Below, piece by piece: positions 1 to 11,233 of a stretch of DNA of 64,000 nt. This DNA is from Lepidodermella squamata. Taxonomy: Eukaryota > Gastrotricha. Numbering within the stretch: position 1 is the stretch's first letter; each line of letters begins with the position of its first letter. The DNA lies in contig JBLDXI010000058.1 in assembly GCA_047495785.1 (NCBI GenBank), positions 124,001-188,000 of the forward strand, written 5' to 3'. The position numbers and the translations under genes are program-made. The notes below the pieces were generated by a model. That model was not told the DNA's origin. It searched no databases and was given only the letters and a program-made list of their open reading frames with translations.

Positions 1-1323
1 AGACAGAAAACACCTGGCTTCATGAAGAAAAAGGAGAGAAACCAGGCGAGCGAAGCGAGCTAACATTTTTGCAAATTGCTCCCTAAAAGTAGCTGAAAAT
101 AGCCTAAAAATGACAGAAAACTGGTTTCTCTTGACCTTTGAAACGTCTATCAAAGTGGTGGAATGGCTGGTCAGAGTGAGTTAGCTCAAATGCTTCGCGT
201 GCGCTTATGCGCATGCGTGCGAAACCGATCTTTCGAAATGCGCCAATGCGCACGGGTGCGCCACTTTGCGAACCGCTGCTTTACGGTGTTCATTTTCGAT
301 CTTCACGAGTACACACGCTTTTTGAGATCGTCGTGCTGTGTGATTAACAGCAACTAATTAGCAACTCTTTTTGCGCCACGTGAGTAATGCGCACGCACAA
401 CAAAGCATTCAAAACTTAATAAAAAATGCGCCTTAATAATTTTCAAAGTGAAATTTGTCGAGTTGTGATTGGCTCGTCAGTGACTCTAAAAGCCAGAAAT
501 GTTCTATAAAAGGGAAGAAATGGAAGAGCGCCGCGTCAGAGCCGCGGCGCAATCTGGAAGACAGATTGGAAGATTGGAAGATAGAGAGGGAAGAATAGAA
601 GGGAAGATAGAGATGGAAGAGGAAGAATTACGACTCCATTGTGTTGATTAATTGCGGCTGTGATTGTTGGTAGAGCCGACTCGAGCAATATTCATCGCCA
701 GCCGAGCAGAGAGGCAGGAGAGATCACACAGCAGGGGGAGCACAGGAGTTGGGGCGGGCAGGAAGAAGCCGAGCAGATCGCTGAGCGGCAAGCCCGCTGA
801 TTACCATTCGCCAGAGCCGGCGCGGCACTGTTGTTGACTCGTGAAATGGACCCTGACGACTCGGGCACTCGGCGCTTGCCGTGTAGCATTCCGCCGACTT
901 TTTTGTCGCGCCTGCAATCCGCGCGGAACCGAATGCATAATCGGCTATAGGCGGCCGCAGCAGCGACGACAATCTCGTCGTGATGACAAGACATGCCCTT
1001 GACTCACTACAACAGCGACACGACCAGGCAGTAAATGTGAGCGCAGCAAGCGTTATGTTTGCCTGCTATCTCTGCTGGCGGCGGCGGGCGCATCTCATTA
1101 ATCTCGCCCGAAACAACAAGGAGCCGCCCGCCTGCCCGTTCCAACAGCCGCCTTCATTTTGCTCATCCTACTCGGCATGAGAGCTGCTCTCTCACTCAAT
1201 GACCATTCTCCTAATACTTTGTCTCCGTGATTAGTATTCCAACATCATTTTGTATACCTAATTCACATATTTAGGTTATTTTCCTGCGTTATATGATGAT
1301 GCAGCTTTTGACGACTTGATCGA
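1..1323. other. 5' intergenic region upstream of the first coding exon
   Basis: I see no gene here. Short ORFs in several frames lack recognisable domains. The stretch carries a TATA-like box near 505 followed by a GC hairpin, and a purine-rich tract at about 550-620, so it may hold a promoter and 5' UTR for the gene starting at 1324. Confidence 0.5.
505..550 (+). promoter_or_regulatory. TATA-like box followed by a GC-rich hairpin
   Basis: TATAAAAG occurs at 505-512. About 15 nt downstream an 8-bp perfect stem (GCGCCGCG at 528-535, complement at 543-550) encloses a 7-nt loop. This spacing would place the hairpin near a transcription start on the + strand. The nearest + strand coding exon starts at 1324, so a long leader or leader intron would be needed. 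Inference from sequence only. Confidence 0.3.
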
Positions 1324-4300
1324 ATGGCTGCGACGGCTTTCGTTAAAGACGACTCGACGTCGAGTGGCAGCCAACTAACGGTGAGCAGCCTCGCCGAGTC
1401 TTACTTGCTGCGCGGCTCCGACGCCCTCCGTCGGCGCCATGCCGGTCTCACCGCCAATTTTTATCACCAAAACACCGAAAGTCATGAGACGCGCGCGCCC
1501 CGACCCGCAAACATGGGCGCTACACTGTCACCCGTCGTCGATGAGCCTGTGATTACAGCTGACAACTGCAGCTTGGCGACGACGTCCACAGCTCGCCGAC
1601 ACCATTCGCACCGTCACCGCCACTCGCACAAGTGCAGCCATCGGCATAGACGCCGCAGCGGAGGCGAGGCGGGCGACGAGACACAAACTACGTCACCTCC
1701 ACCGGTCGCACCAACGCCTCGGCCGCCGTCGTCGCCACCGTCGCTGCCCAGCTTCCGGCCCGGCAGCAGCACCAAACCCGGCGCCGATGACCGACCGGCG
1801 GACTCGGTTTCGGCAAACAACCGCCACGAGCGCGCAACGTCACCGACTTCGACCATTATCAGGTAGGAATCCAGGTTTAATGCGCCCTGAATAAATACCT
1901 GTCTTCCGCCGCGACCTCGCACAGCCATCCTGAATTACAACCCCATCCTCCTTATATGTTGCACTCGCTTTTGCCTCCAGTTTTTCGTTGAGTTTCATAC
2001 ATATATGTATTATTATTATTTGCTTATTGTTGCGAACACTCGTTAAAACGTGAATCGATTTGTTGATTCATGCGATCATCGAAAGAGCGGATGGCGGAAG
2101 ACTGGTCATCTTGGAAACGACGCTGTCGCTCCGTACCTTCTCTATTTGACAACGTTTCTCGTTTCAGTGATAATAGGAGCTACGCCAACTACGGCACCCG
2201 AGTGAATGGAGTCGGCAAGCTCAAACCAGCCACCTCTCAGCTGATACCATCGTCATCGTCACCGGCACCACCGGACCAAAATCGGCAATATCCGGTACTG
2301 TCACCTCCGAACGTACAATCAGCGTCGGTTTCGCCCATGTCTCCACTGAACGTAAACACCGACAAAACGGGTGTCGCGGCGCCATCGCCTCGGTCGAGAC
2401 AAAACGAGGCCACGACTGGTGGTGGTGATAAATTGCTGACAAGAAGCGACGCCGTTTTCAATCCTAGCAATAACTACATCAACAGCCTAACAGAATACTT
2501 CAGCAGACTGCAAGTGGCGGCAACGAATAACAGCACGCCTTCGAACTTGAACAACAACGACAAGTCGGCTTCAAATAATTTCAACAGCGAACTACCACCC
2601 AATCTTGCACCGCCCGGCACCCCGCCGTTTTATTGGCCGGGCGCTGCCTTTCTGGCAGCAGCCGCTGCGGCTGCGGCATCCCAGCCGCCTCCGACTGCAA
2701 CACCTACGGCGAACACTGGTGCCGAGGGTAACCTCCCATTTCCGCCATCTTTGTGGTACCCGCCACCGTTCTACCTCCCTTATCCACCCCAGACAGGTTT
2801 GCCTTGTTGAATTACCTTAATGAAAAGATTAAAAAATAAATTATTTTATAGGTTGGCCGCCTGCGCAACCCCCCAACGCAAATACCAACACAGCACCACA
2901 ACCACCGCCCGCGTCTTCTCAGCGACAGCAACACCAAGACCCGGTTGCAAAAATTACTAAATCGAATAGCAAGAACAACATTTCGGCTAAAGCCGCGCCG
3001 AGCAAACAGCCTCCATCAGACATGGGAGCTAGTGCAAGTGTAGGCAAGTTGATGTCGGCAACGCCCGTGAACTGCGTCGTTGCCAACATGGCATCGGAAC
3101 CGAAAGGCGAACTGGTGCGTTCGACGCACACAGCGTCAGTTAAAAAACGCGACCAAAGCCCGTTAGGAGCTAACAGATCGCCAAGCCGGCAGCAGCAACC
3201 GCAGCAAAGTGCGCCACCTCGATCTAAAACCGCGAATAACATCTCCTCAGTAGCAAGCAGCCTATGTGCCAAACCCCCGATCCCTCCCAAACCGCGGTTG
3301 CGGCAATCTGCCTCGCCGGTTGCGCCAAAGTTGACATCGCCTGCTGGTCCTCCAGGAAAGAAACCGGCGATGGCCGATGCATTTTCTCAAACGCTGTCAC
3401 CTGTACCTGGTGCCACCCCGACTTCGCCCTCAGTTGCTCCGTCTACGGTTACCTTGGTGAACCAAATGGAACGAGCTGATGCCGAGACGTTCAAAGACGA
3501 CTGGACCGTTGCCGAACCGACCCCGCCCGGATCGGAAAGCGGCGGTGACACTATGCACTTTTCGTCTTCCTACTGCAGCCAATTGATGTGGGAGCCACGT
3601 AAGGCAAAGACTGGCGTTACCGAGTCCTCCGAGTCGTGCTTACCTGGTAAGCGCCGCTCATCCAATGTCGAAGACACATGCCCTGACTGCGAGTCCGAGA
3701 AACCACACCAGAAGAGCCCATCGCGCCAGAAACCAAGTCGGGCGCCTTCTAGGGCGACTGCGAAAACTCCGCCGTGTTTGTCACCGCCGGCGGTTAAGGA
3801 TGAAACAGGGATCAAATCCCCATCTCAACAGCAGCAGCAACAAGAAAATTCAATAGCATCGCATTCGATTAAAATTTCAATAGATGGCGTCACGCCTCCG
3901 CCTGTCCGCAAGGTTTTCGCCGCAAACTTGAAAGCTATGAAAGCAGCCAAAAAGTCGCCGAGCAGTCTCGACAACGACGAGCCGGCTGAACGTGATGCGA
4001 CGTTCGATGTCGAAAGCCAGGGAGTTGTCGTCACTACGAAATCGAGTGCGAATAATAAGCAGAGGACAGATTCAAGTTCACACACAAAACCAACTACGAA
4101 CAAAAAACCAGCTAAATACAACACGATCGATCGCACTTTTTTCCGATCACGCGAAGAGTACGAAGAGTTTGCGGCTGCTGTAAAAAATGCAGCGGCGGTC
4201 ATGTCGACAATGCGCCGTCGCAATGGCTCGAAATGGTTCGCAGGGTTGCCCGATGACGCAGAAACCAGAGCTAGTGCCGAGTCGGAGCCGAGATCACGCC

Positions 4301-4452
4301 CGGCGCGCCAACATTCGCCAGCCCGAACAGCTCGCAGTTTCGACGAGACAAGCAGTGGTGGGGCTTACAACGTTGCGCTTCAGACGGCTAGTTCTCACCA
4401 CGCTGCCCCGACGCAACCTTCAACAAACAACGGATCAAACAGGTATCATTGA
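1324..4452 (+). CDS. Ser/Pro/Ala-rich disordered protein; possible alternative 5' module of the TRIM-NHL gene
   Basis: Three exons join in phase: 1324-1862, 2168-2796 and 2852-4442 (introns of 305 and 55 nt). The product is about 920 residues and almost entirely low complexity: a His/Arg-rich tract near residues 90-115, an alanine run near residue 340 and polyproline stretches. The most ordered part is near the C-terminus (TFFRSREEYEEF, then an Ala/Met/Arg helix). I recognise no domain. The last exon either reads through to a stop at 4450-4452 or is spliced at AG|GTATCA (4442/4443). That donor has the same phase as the donor ending the next large exon at 6934, so it could join the B-box exon at 7043. 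I see no AATAAA in the few hundred bases after 4452, which favours splicing onward. Function unknown. Confidence 0.55.
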
Positions 4453-5564
4453 ATATATTTTCAACCATGAAATGAACTTTTCAATTAATTAAACCCGTAT
4501 TTACATTTAAACCGAGGCTAATAATAGCCATGTTATGCTTTTCCATAAGGTTACATTTACCTCTTTTATTCATGTTTTCGATATGTATAACGAACAAGAT
4601 AGAAAAATTATTATGACTCCTGATATAAATCAGAGATTGTATAGATTGTGTCAAAATGCTACATATGTATATCGGTGAAGTTAATCGGAGAAGTGACGCC
4701 TGTTATACTATTACAGCATCAGCGACCCTGGCTACTAAAAATTTCAGCAGCTGAAATACGACATTAGGCACACGGCAGTTGTAGCTGGTTAGCACACTCG
4801 CTCGCTACACTGAATATCGCAGTGTCGCTCGTAAACACGCTGTTGCTGGCCGCTTGTGTTTTCGGACGGTGTCAAGCCGGCGCGCGCGCGCGTCCACGTC
4901 GTTGCCGATCGGAGGTGTCGGCGTTGCGCACTCGCGGCCGCGCGCAAAAACTGTTTTTCGCCGACGTGTATCACAACAGCGCGGCTGTTTGTAGTAGGAA
5001 AGAGCGTCAGTATTTTGCGCGCACTGTTGCTATTGCTGCCGTTGCCAAAAATCCGCTCGTGCGCTTGTTTGCGAAAAATCTCGCCGAACGTGCCGCTTTT
5101 TGTTTTTCAAGAAGTCGCTCGCTGGGCGTCGGCGCCCCGGTCAACACGCCGTGTTTGGCCGCCCCACTGAAGTCGTCGACTACTGCTTGCGCCGGCACCG
5201 GTGTGGCGCCATTAGCCGGCGCTGACGCAAACACGCGGCCGAGGTGCTAAAAGCGCGTATTACTTCCAGTCTTGCTTGATACATATACACACAGATACAG
5301 TAGCGAGCTCATCGGTCACGCCTATTTTCACGCCGCTAAATGCTGTTTGCGGAAGTGCCGCGACTTGGCGCTGCTCTTGACCGCGATCTCGCTTAATCCG
5401 TCGTACTCCTCAATTGTTGCCTATACTTGTAGCCTTCAGCTCGGCGAGAATATTGTTGCCAACTCGTTGAAATTAGTCCGCCCCCTGTTTATCTTTGTGT
5501 TGTCGAGTCGCTGCCACCACCACCGCCGCCGAGCGAACATCAGCTCAAAGCGGGGCTGTTGACC
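4453..5564. other. intergenic or intron region with GC-rich putative internal promoter
   Basis: Positions 4500-4800 are AT-rich. About 4840-5560 is rich in CpG and CG repeats and has overlapping open frames without domain similarity. It precedes the ATG at 5565 and probably holds a promoter and 5' UTR of the next coding module. Confidence 0.35.
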
Positions 5565-8500
5565 ATGCGCCCACCGCGAGTCCGCCCTGTCGACGACAAC
5601 GAAGCGCCAAGTCCCGTCAAGAAGGCGCCGGCGCTGCTAAGGGCCGCAAGTCAGCGATTGTTGACAGGCTTTTGCGGCAGCAAGCAACAACCAGTTAACA
5701 ACAAGAGCTACGGCGAAACTGCCGCGCCGCACCCGCGAACCGCTGCTATTTCAGTACCGCCGGGATCGCCAATGAAGACCGTGAAGCCGAAACTTGGCGC
5801 GAGTTTGTTGCGAATCAACTGCGAAGATTTGCCTGTCGACGAACTGCCGCTGCCGGCTCATCGCAAACAACCAGATGTCGTGCGAGCTTTAATGCGCCGG
5901 TCGTGTAGCTCTGTAGCTCCGACAAAAATTGAACCCTCGCCGCGCCCAGACACCGCTAACGAGCCGCCGCCCCCGTACAGCCAGCATCAGCAGCGTCGAA
6001 TCAACCGAGCTCACACAGTCGCCAATGAAAGTCTACTCAGCACTAGCAGTAGCGCCAGTAGTTGCGCCGGCGAGCAGGCCTCTGCGCAACTGAGCAGCGA
6101 CTCGGGCTGCGTGAATATCACGAAAAGCAAATCGCCTAAACCAGAGACTGAACCGCCGACGCCGAGCGCCGCCCAAGAAGAGAAACAAGAGCAGAACGCC
6201 GAAACCACGGGGCTTTTTCGGCGAAACACTACGGCGTGCCGGCCTGCTGGCGCCGCCGCCGCCAACCACGGCGAAGGACACGCTCGAAAGGCGCAATTCG
6301 TCGATGGCAAGGCGACGTCGCATCTAGTTGTACTCGGCGCAGGTTCCGCCGAGCCGCGTTCAAACGGCGCCCCTAGGAACATGCAACTTCTCCTGCCGAG
6401 GCAACCGCAACATCGCTCGTTATACGTTACACATGAAACTGCCGAACCGGAGAGTTTGTCAACCGACACCGGCATCGAGGAATCGGCGCGAGGATCGCGC
6501 TGCGTCAAAATGGTTCTGTACCCTGAGGATCTACGGCTCATCAAACAGCAGCATTTATTGAGCGACACCGCCTCGTCCCGCCTGTCGACGCCGTCACGGT
6601 CGCAACAGTTCGAACGCGACGTACTCGTCGCACACGCCGCTGCCGCTTCCGTTTCGTCGTCTTGCACCACGACTTCATCGCTGTTTAGGCCGCGACGAAG
6701 TGTCGTGATTGCCGAGTCGCCGGCTCACCTCGCTGATACGGGTAACTTGCGGCGGAGTAGTGCAAAACTGCGCCAATCGTACCCGGCTTGCATCGACGAA
6801 GCTTCCCAGCAGTCACCAACACCCGGCAAATTGCCTCAGGTGCTCTTCAGCCGCGAGGATATTCTCGACGCGATAGTCGAACGCGAGCGCCAACGCTCCA
6901 ACTACGCGCTAATGTCACAACGTCGCTCAAAGAGGTTCCAATTAATTTAAGAAAAAAATTATTTAAATTTAGCTTTCAATTATCGATAGATATTTTGAAT
7001 CCTTTTATGCTCAAACTTGACGGTATTATTTTTGTTTTACAGGCGCCAGAGAAATGGGGTAAGGTCGGAAATAGTCGATGTCGACGCTTTCGATGCAGCG
7101 ATGAGTGACAACGAGCAGTACAGGCAGAACGAACGTGACGAAGATTGCGATGGCGATGCGAATGGCAATGAGGCCGAGCACTCGGCTGAGATGATGAACG
7201 GCACCATCTACGTCGATGCCTCGTCCGACCAGGGTGGCGCCAACGGCAGCGGCACCGATGAAGCGGCGAATCTGTCTAAGCAGGGCAGTTTCCTCAACAG
7301 CCAGAGTCGTTACAAGAAGAAAATTGACGTTGCTGCTATTCGCAATAGTAAGCAGAATAGATATGCAACTGCGCGAGAGAGGCGCATGTCGATCGGCGCC
7401 TCGGCCGCAGCGCTAGGCGCACCGCCATCTAACGGCGACGGGTACGACGGCCAGAATGAGGATAACATCCTCGTGTTGAATGGTTCGAAACACGTTCGCA
7501 AGTCAATCCTATCGAATGGCCAGAACAAGTTGGCGATGATGGCGTCAAACCAGCAATCTGGCGATTCGGCCGAGGTCGGACAGTTGGTTACAATGTTCGG
7601 AAATGAAATATCCTGCTCTGAACACCCTGGCTGCTCGTCAAACGGCGAGCCGAATGGTTCGTATATGGCGTCGAATGGCAAGCAAAATAGTTCTGCGCCA
7701 CAGGCAGCGGCCTACTGTACGGTGTGCTACGCGGCTGTATGCCGCCAATGTGCGCAAAAACCGATCCATTCACAGCATACAATCGTGTCCTTGGAGGTAT
7801 TTCATTTTTAATTTAATTATCTTGGTTGTTTAGAGATTTTATGTTCAACAGGTCGGTGCAAAGCGTAGAATGCATGAGATGCAGGCGACCTGTCGCGAAA
7901 TCGACGAAAAGGCGAAACATTTCGAAGACAGCCTGCAGAGGCTTATTAAGGATAACAAGGAGTTGAAGCGGCACCGCGCCGGCGTCAAGTCTCACATTCA
8001 GGCAACGGCGAGTCGGCTCGTCAGCGCAATCACGATGCGCGCCGAGCAGTTGCTAGGCGAGCTCGACGACGCCTACAACGCCGCCGAGGGCGACTACGTG
8101 CGGCAACGCGACGACGTCGACCGCGCGTTGCTTGTCCTGCGCGGGACGAAAAAGTTCGCGCAAAACCTGTTGCTCAACCTGGACAATCCTCACTTCCGCG
8201 CACTTCTGCTTTCAAGCAAGGTCGAGGTCGAGCTGAACCGCCTTGTCGCCGAGCGCCGGGTTCCTGCGACCCAGACTAGCACAGCTGCTGTAAACCCCGA
8301 TGGTTCGAATCTCTGGTTCGATGAAGCGGCTACGGCAACGGTTCGCGCCGCTGAGTTAGCCGCTGAAACTTCACCTGCTAGCTTACCTGATCTCGTCGAT
8401 ATTGGCCGTCTCGTTGTTGCGAGCGGAGCGACGCGGCCGACGATGAATCAGCAACCGCCCATCCCACCACCGCCGTTGTCGTCCCAGTTACCGCAGATTC

Positions 8501-9786
8501 CACAGTCGTTGTTCGCGGGATGCTCGACTCGAGATCAAACGCCTCCAACTTCTGCGTCATCCTCGAATGGCCAGCATTCATCGTCAAACGGAACAGCTGT
8601 CGGCAACTCTTCAGTTCACACGATGCAGTCTCAAGTTGTGTCTCAGCTCGCCAAGATGAACTCCCAGCCTTCGATGCCCGAATACGCACGGCTTGAGTTG
8701 TTGTTCGGTAAGTTTTGAATTCGAACGTTTTACCTGGTTTTTTTAACGGTTTTTTTTCTAGATTTCCACAGCCATATAGACACAGATCGTTCGGCGCCGA
8801 TGCCAGAGTGCATAGCGACGGGACCGCAAGGACAAATGCTGGTGACTGACAGCGCCAATCGAAAGGTCAAGGTGTATCGGCACGACGGAAATTTTGTTAT
8901 GGAGATCCAATGTCGTGCGCAACCTTATGGCATCGCAGTCCTCGGAAACGACAAATTTGCGGTGACGCTTTACGACGAGTCGACCCACAAGGCTACGGTT
9001 GAGTTCTACGAGTTGGCGGCTGGTAATTACCTCCGTGCGCTGGCTTACACATCCGAGTGCCGGAACCGCAAGATGGCCATAGCACCGACCACACCCGGAG
9101 CATCTGCAGTGACAGGCATCGCGTCAAATACGCACGGATTCGTCCTCACCGACTCGGACTGTAATCAGCTGCGCCAATACGACGCCGCTGGTCAGTTGCT
9201 CGCCAGCTTCGACCTGCACGCGGTTTCGACGCCTGGACGGTCCGCCCTAGCGAGTAACTCAGCGACATCGGTTCCTTCGAGACCGCCTGGCTCGACTCCT
9301 TCCTCGTGTTTTGCCCATCACGTGATCTATGTTGACGCGCCAGCTCCGAGGCAACAACGGGCGCCGGGTGGGTCGTTGGCGGTGCCCCCAAGCGAGCCCA
9401 TGCTCGTCGCATCCCTGCTCGACTCGAACCAAGTTGTGGCGATAGGAGCACTGACTGGGAAACTCGCCTTCCGCTACGGCTCGCAAGGCGTCGGTCGAGA
9501 GCAGCTCAGCTCGCCGTGTGGCCTTGCCGTCGACCCGCGTGGTAACGTCGTTGTAGCCGACTCCGGAAACTCGCGCCTTCACGTTCTGTCATCCACTGGA
9601 AACTTATTGTGCCACCTCCCCCAGGCTTCTTCGTCGAAATCGTCCAGCAAGTCCGGCCAGGGTGTACGCCACCCGCGCGCTGTCGCAATCGCCTCAGGTC
9701 TCGGCCAGCAACCGGCGCGGCTTGTCGTCGCAGAACGCAGTGGCCATGTCAAGGTATTTGCCTACTCGGTATTAACGTCGCGGTAG
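5565..9786 (+). CDS. TRIM-NHL family protein (B-box, coiled coil, NHL repeats)
   Basis: Four exons join in phase: 5565-6934, 7043-7796, 7852-8707 and 8762-9786, giving 1334 residues. Residues 1 to about 640 are disordered, Ser/Pro/Ala-rich, with no RING. A B-box-type zinc motif lies at about 645-705 (CxxH, CxxC, CxxC, HxxH) and is interrupted by a 25-30-residue Ser/Asn/Ala-rich insert between its first and second ligand pairs. A coiled coil follows at about 709-850, then a Pro/Ser linker, then NHL-type beta-propeller repeats from about 1005 to the end (for example LSSPCGLAVDPRGNVVVADS, matching the NHL consensus). Relatives such as Brat, LIN-41 and TRIM2/3 are post-transcriptional regulators or ubiquitin ligases; lack of a RING favours a non-ligase, Brat-like role (inference). 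I cannot assign an ortholog. A polyadenylation signal AATAAA lies at 10235. Confidence 0.8.
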
Positions 9787-11233
9787 TCTCCGATCTCTCG
9801 AGGAAAAATTGTTTATACAGAGTGTTCCCAATATACTTTGTCATAAATTCGTTCTCATCATAAACGTGCCCTTGTCTCTCTCTATGTCTCAAAAATATTA
9901 AAACTGTTTGTACATATTGGATGGACGTCGCTTGAGCGATGGCCGATCTTTCAAAACACCCGAATCTCATCAATTTATTGTTATAATATTAATTACTGGA
10001 TACAAATATTTATGTCTTATATAATGCATGCTGCTAAAAGCATCTCTAAAATTCATCTAAAAAAATATCACAGCCTGCGCTAAATTTGAGATGTTTTTTT
10101 CCAAATGAATGTTTCATGAGCGTGCCATTTCGAGTGCCATTTTACTCAAAGCCTCGTATGAATCACGGCTGATGAGGCGGACAGGTCTCTTCGCTGTCGT
10201 CTGTTGTACTGAAGTATGTGTATATCATTGAGCCAATAAAATGCATCAGGTATCTCTATCATAATTTGCTATTTTTCACACATAGTCGGTATATACGAAC
10301 ATGAGCGATAAAAAATCGCCAAATTAATTGAAGAATGAAAAATATACGGGTTTTATTCTGGTATTTAATGGAGATCTGCCACGAAAAATCGGGAAAAAAT
10401 GTAATCGGCAGTTTTTTTAAATAATATCATGCGGCTTAATGATCAATAGCTTCAAACACTCCAGTTCACAGCACAGGTGATGATTATATCTTGGAGTTAG
10501 GCTATATTTCGAAATTCGACCTTGCCACGTAATATTTTCGACTTTTTTGGCACTGGCGACTAGATTTTGTCCCTACTTCCGGTAACGTCGCACAGCGTTT
10601 AGAGCAGCAAAATTTCGAATTCACATTAAAAATCGAGTTTTTTCAATTCTTAGTAGCTTGATTCCAAGGCTTTTTTCAGCGTCTAGCAAAAGTGAATAAT
10701 AGGTGTTTACCCTAAAAAACGTTTTGCATGTAAGTATGCAGAGGGGCTGTTTTTAATTTGGGGTTTTCCAAAAATATATGGAAGACGATTTTTGAAAAAT
10801 GTCCGAAACTAGGAGTTCGATAAAGACCACTGTTCTTTGATTGAGTTTCTCTTCCTTCTCTTGTGCGCAACCTGCTTTTTACATTTACTTTTTCGCAATT
10901 GAGGCTTTTGGAATGATTTACACAATGAGCTGTTCTGTAGGTCAAAACAGAAGATGATGGTCGGAAGCGATGTTTTCTTTTCACGTGAGTACGAGATTAG
11001 AATGAATCGATGTAAAAAACTACGACAGCCTGGCGCCATTTCATTGTTAAATTTCTGTTGCGCAATGACGGCACGCGCTTCGCCGCATGACAACACGCGT
11101 CTTTTTTGTGCACGCGTGAAAAACAGAACTTCGCTGCGCCAAAACAGTAGCTCGATTTAGTTTAGCAAAATTGAAAGCGTAGAAAGCTGATTAATTTGCA
11201 CCGTTATTTTCGACCTGAAGAGCGCGGTTTGCT
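9787..11233. other. intergenic region
   Basis: It contains the presumed 3' UTR of the TRIM-NHL gene (AATAAA at 10235-10240) and AT-rich spacer. No further coding region is convincing. The last about 200 bases should contain the promoter or leader of the gene at 11234. Confidence 0.4.

Noticed and set aside
4822-5250. Overlapping Ala/Arg-rich frames in the GC-rich segment
   Set aside because: Several frames are open at once because of base composition; none has domain similarity. More likely promoter or leader of the TRIM-NHL gene.
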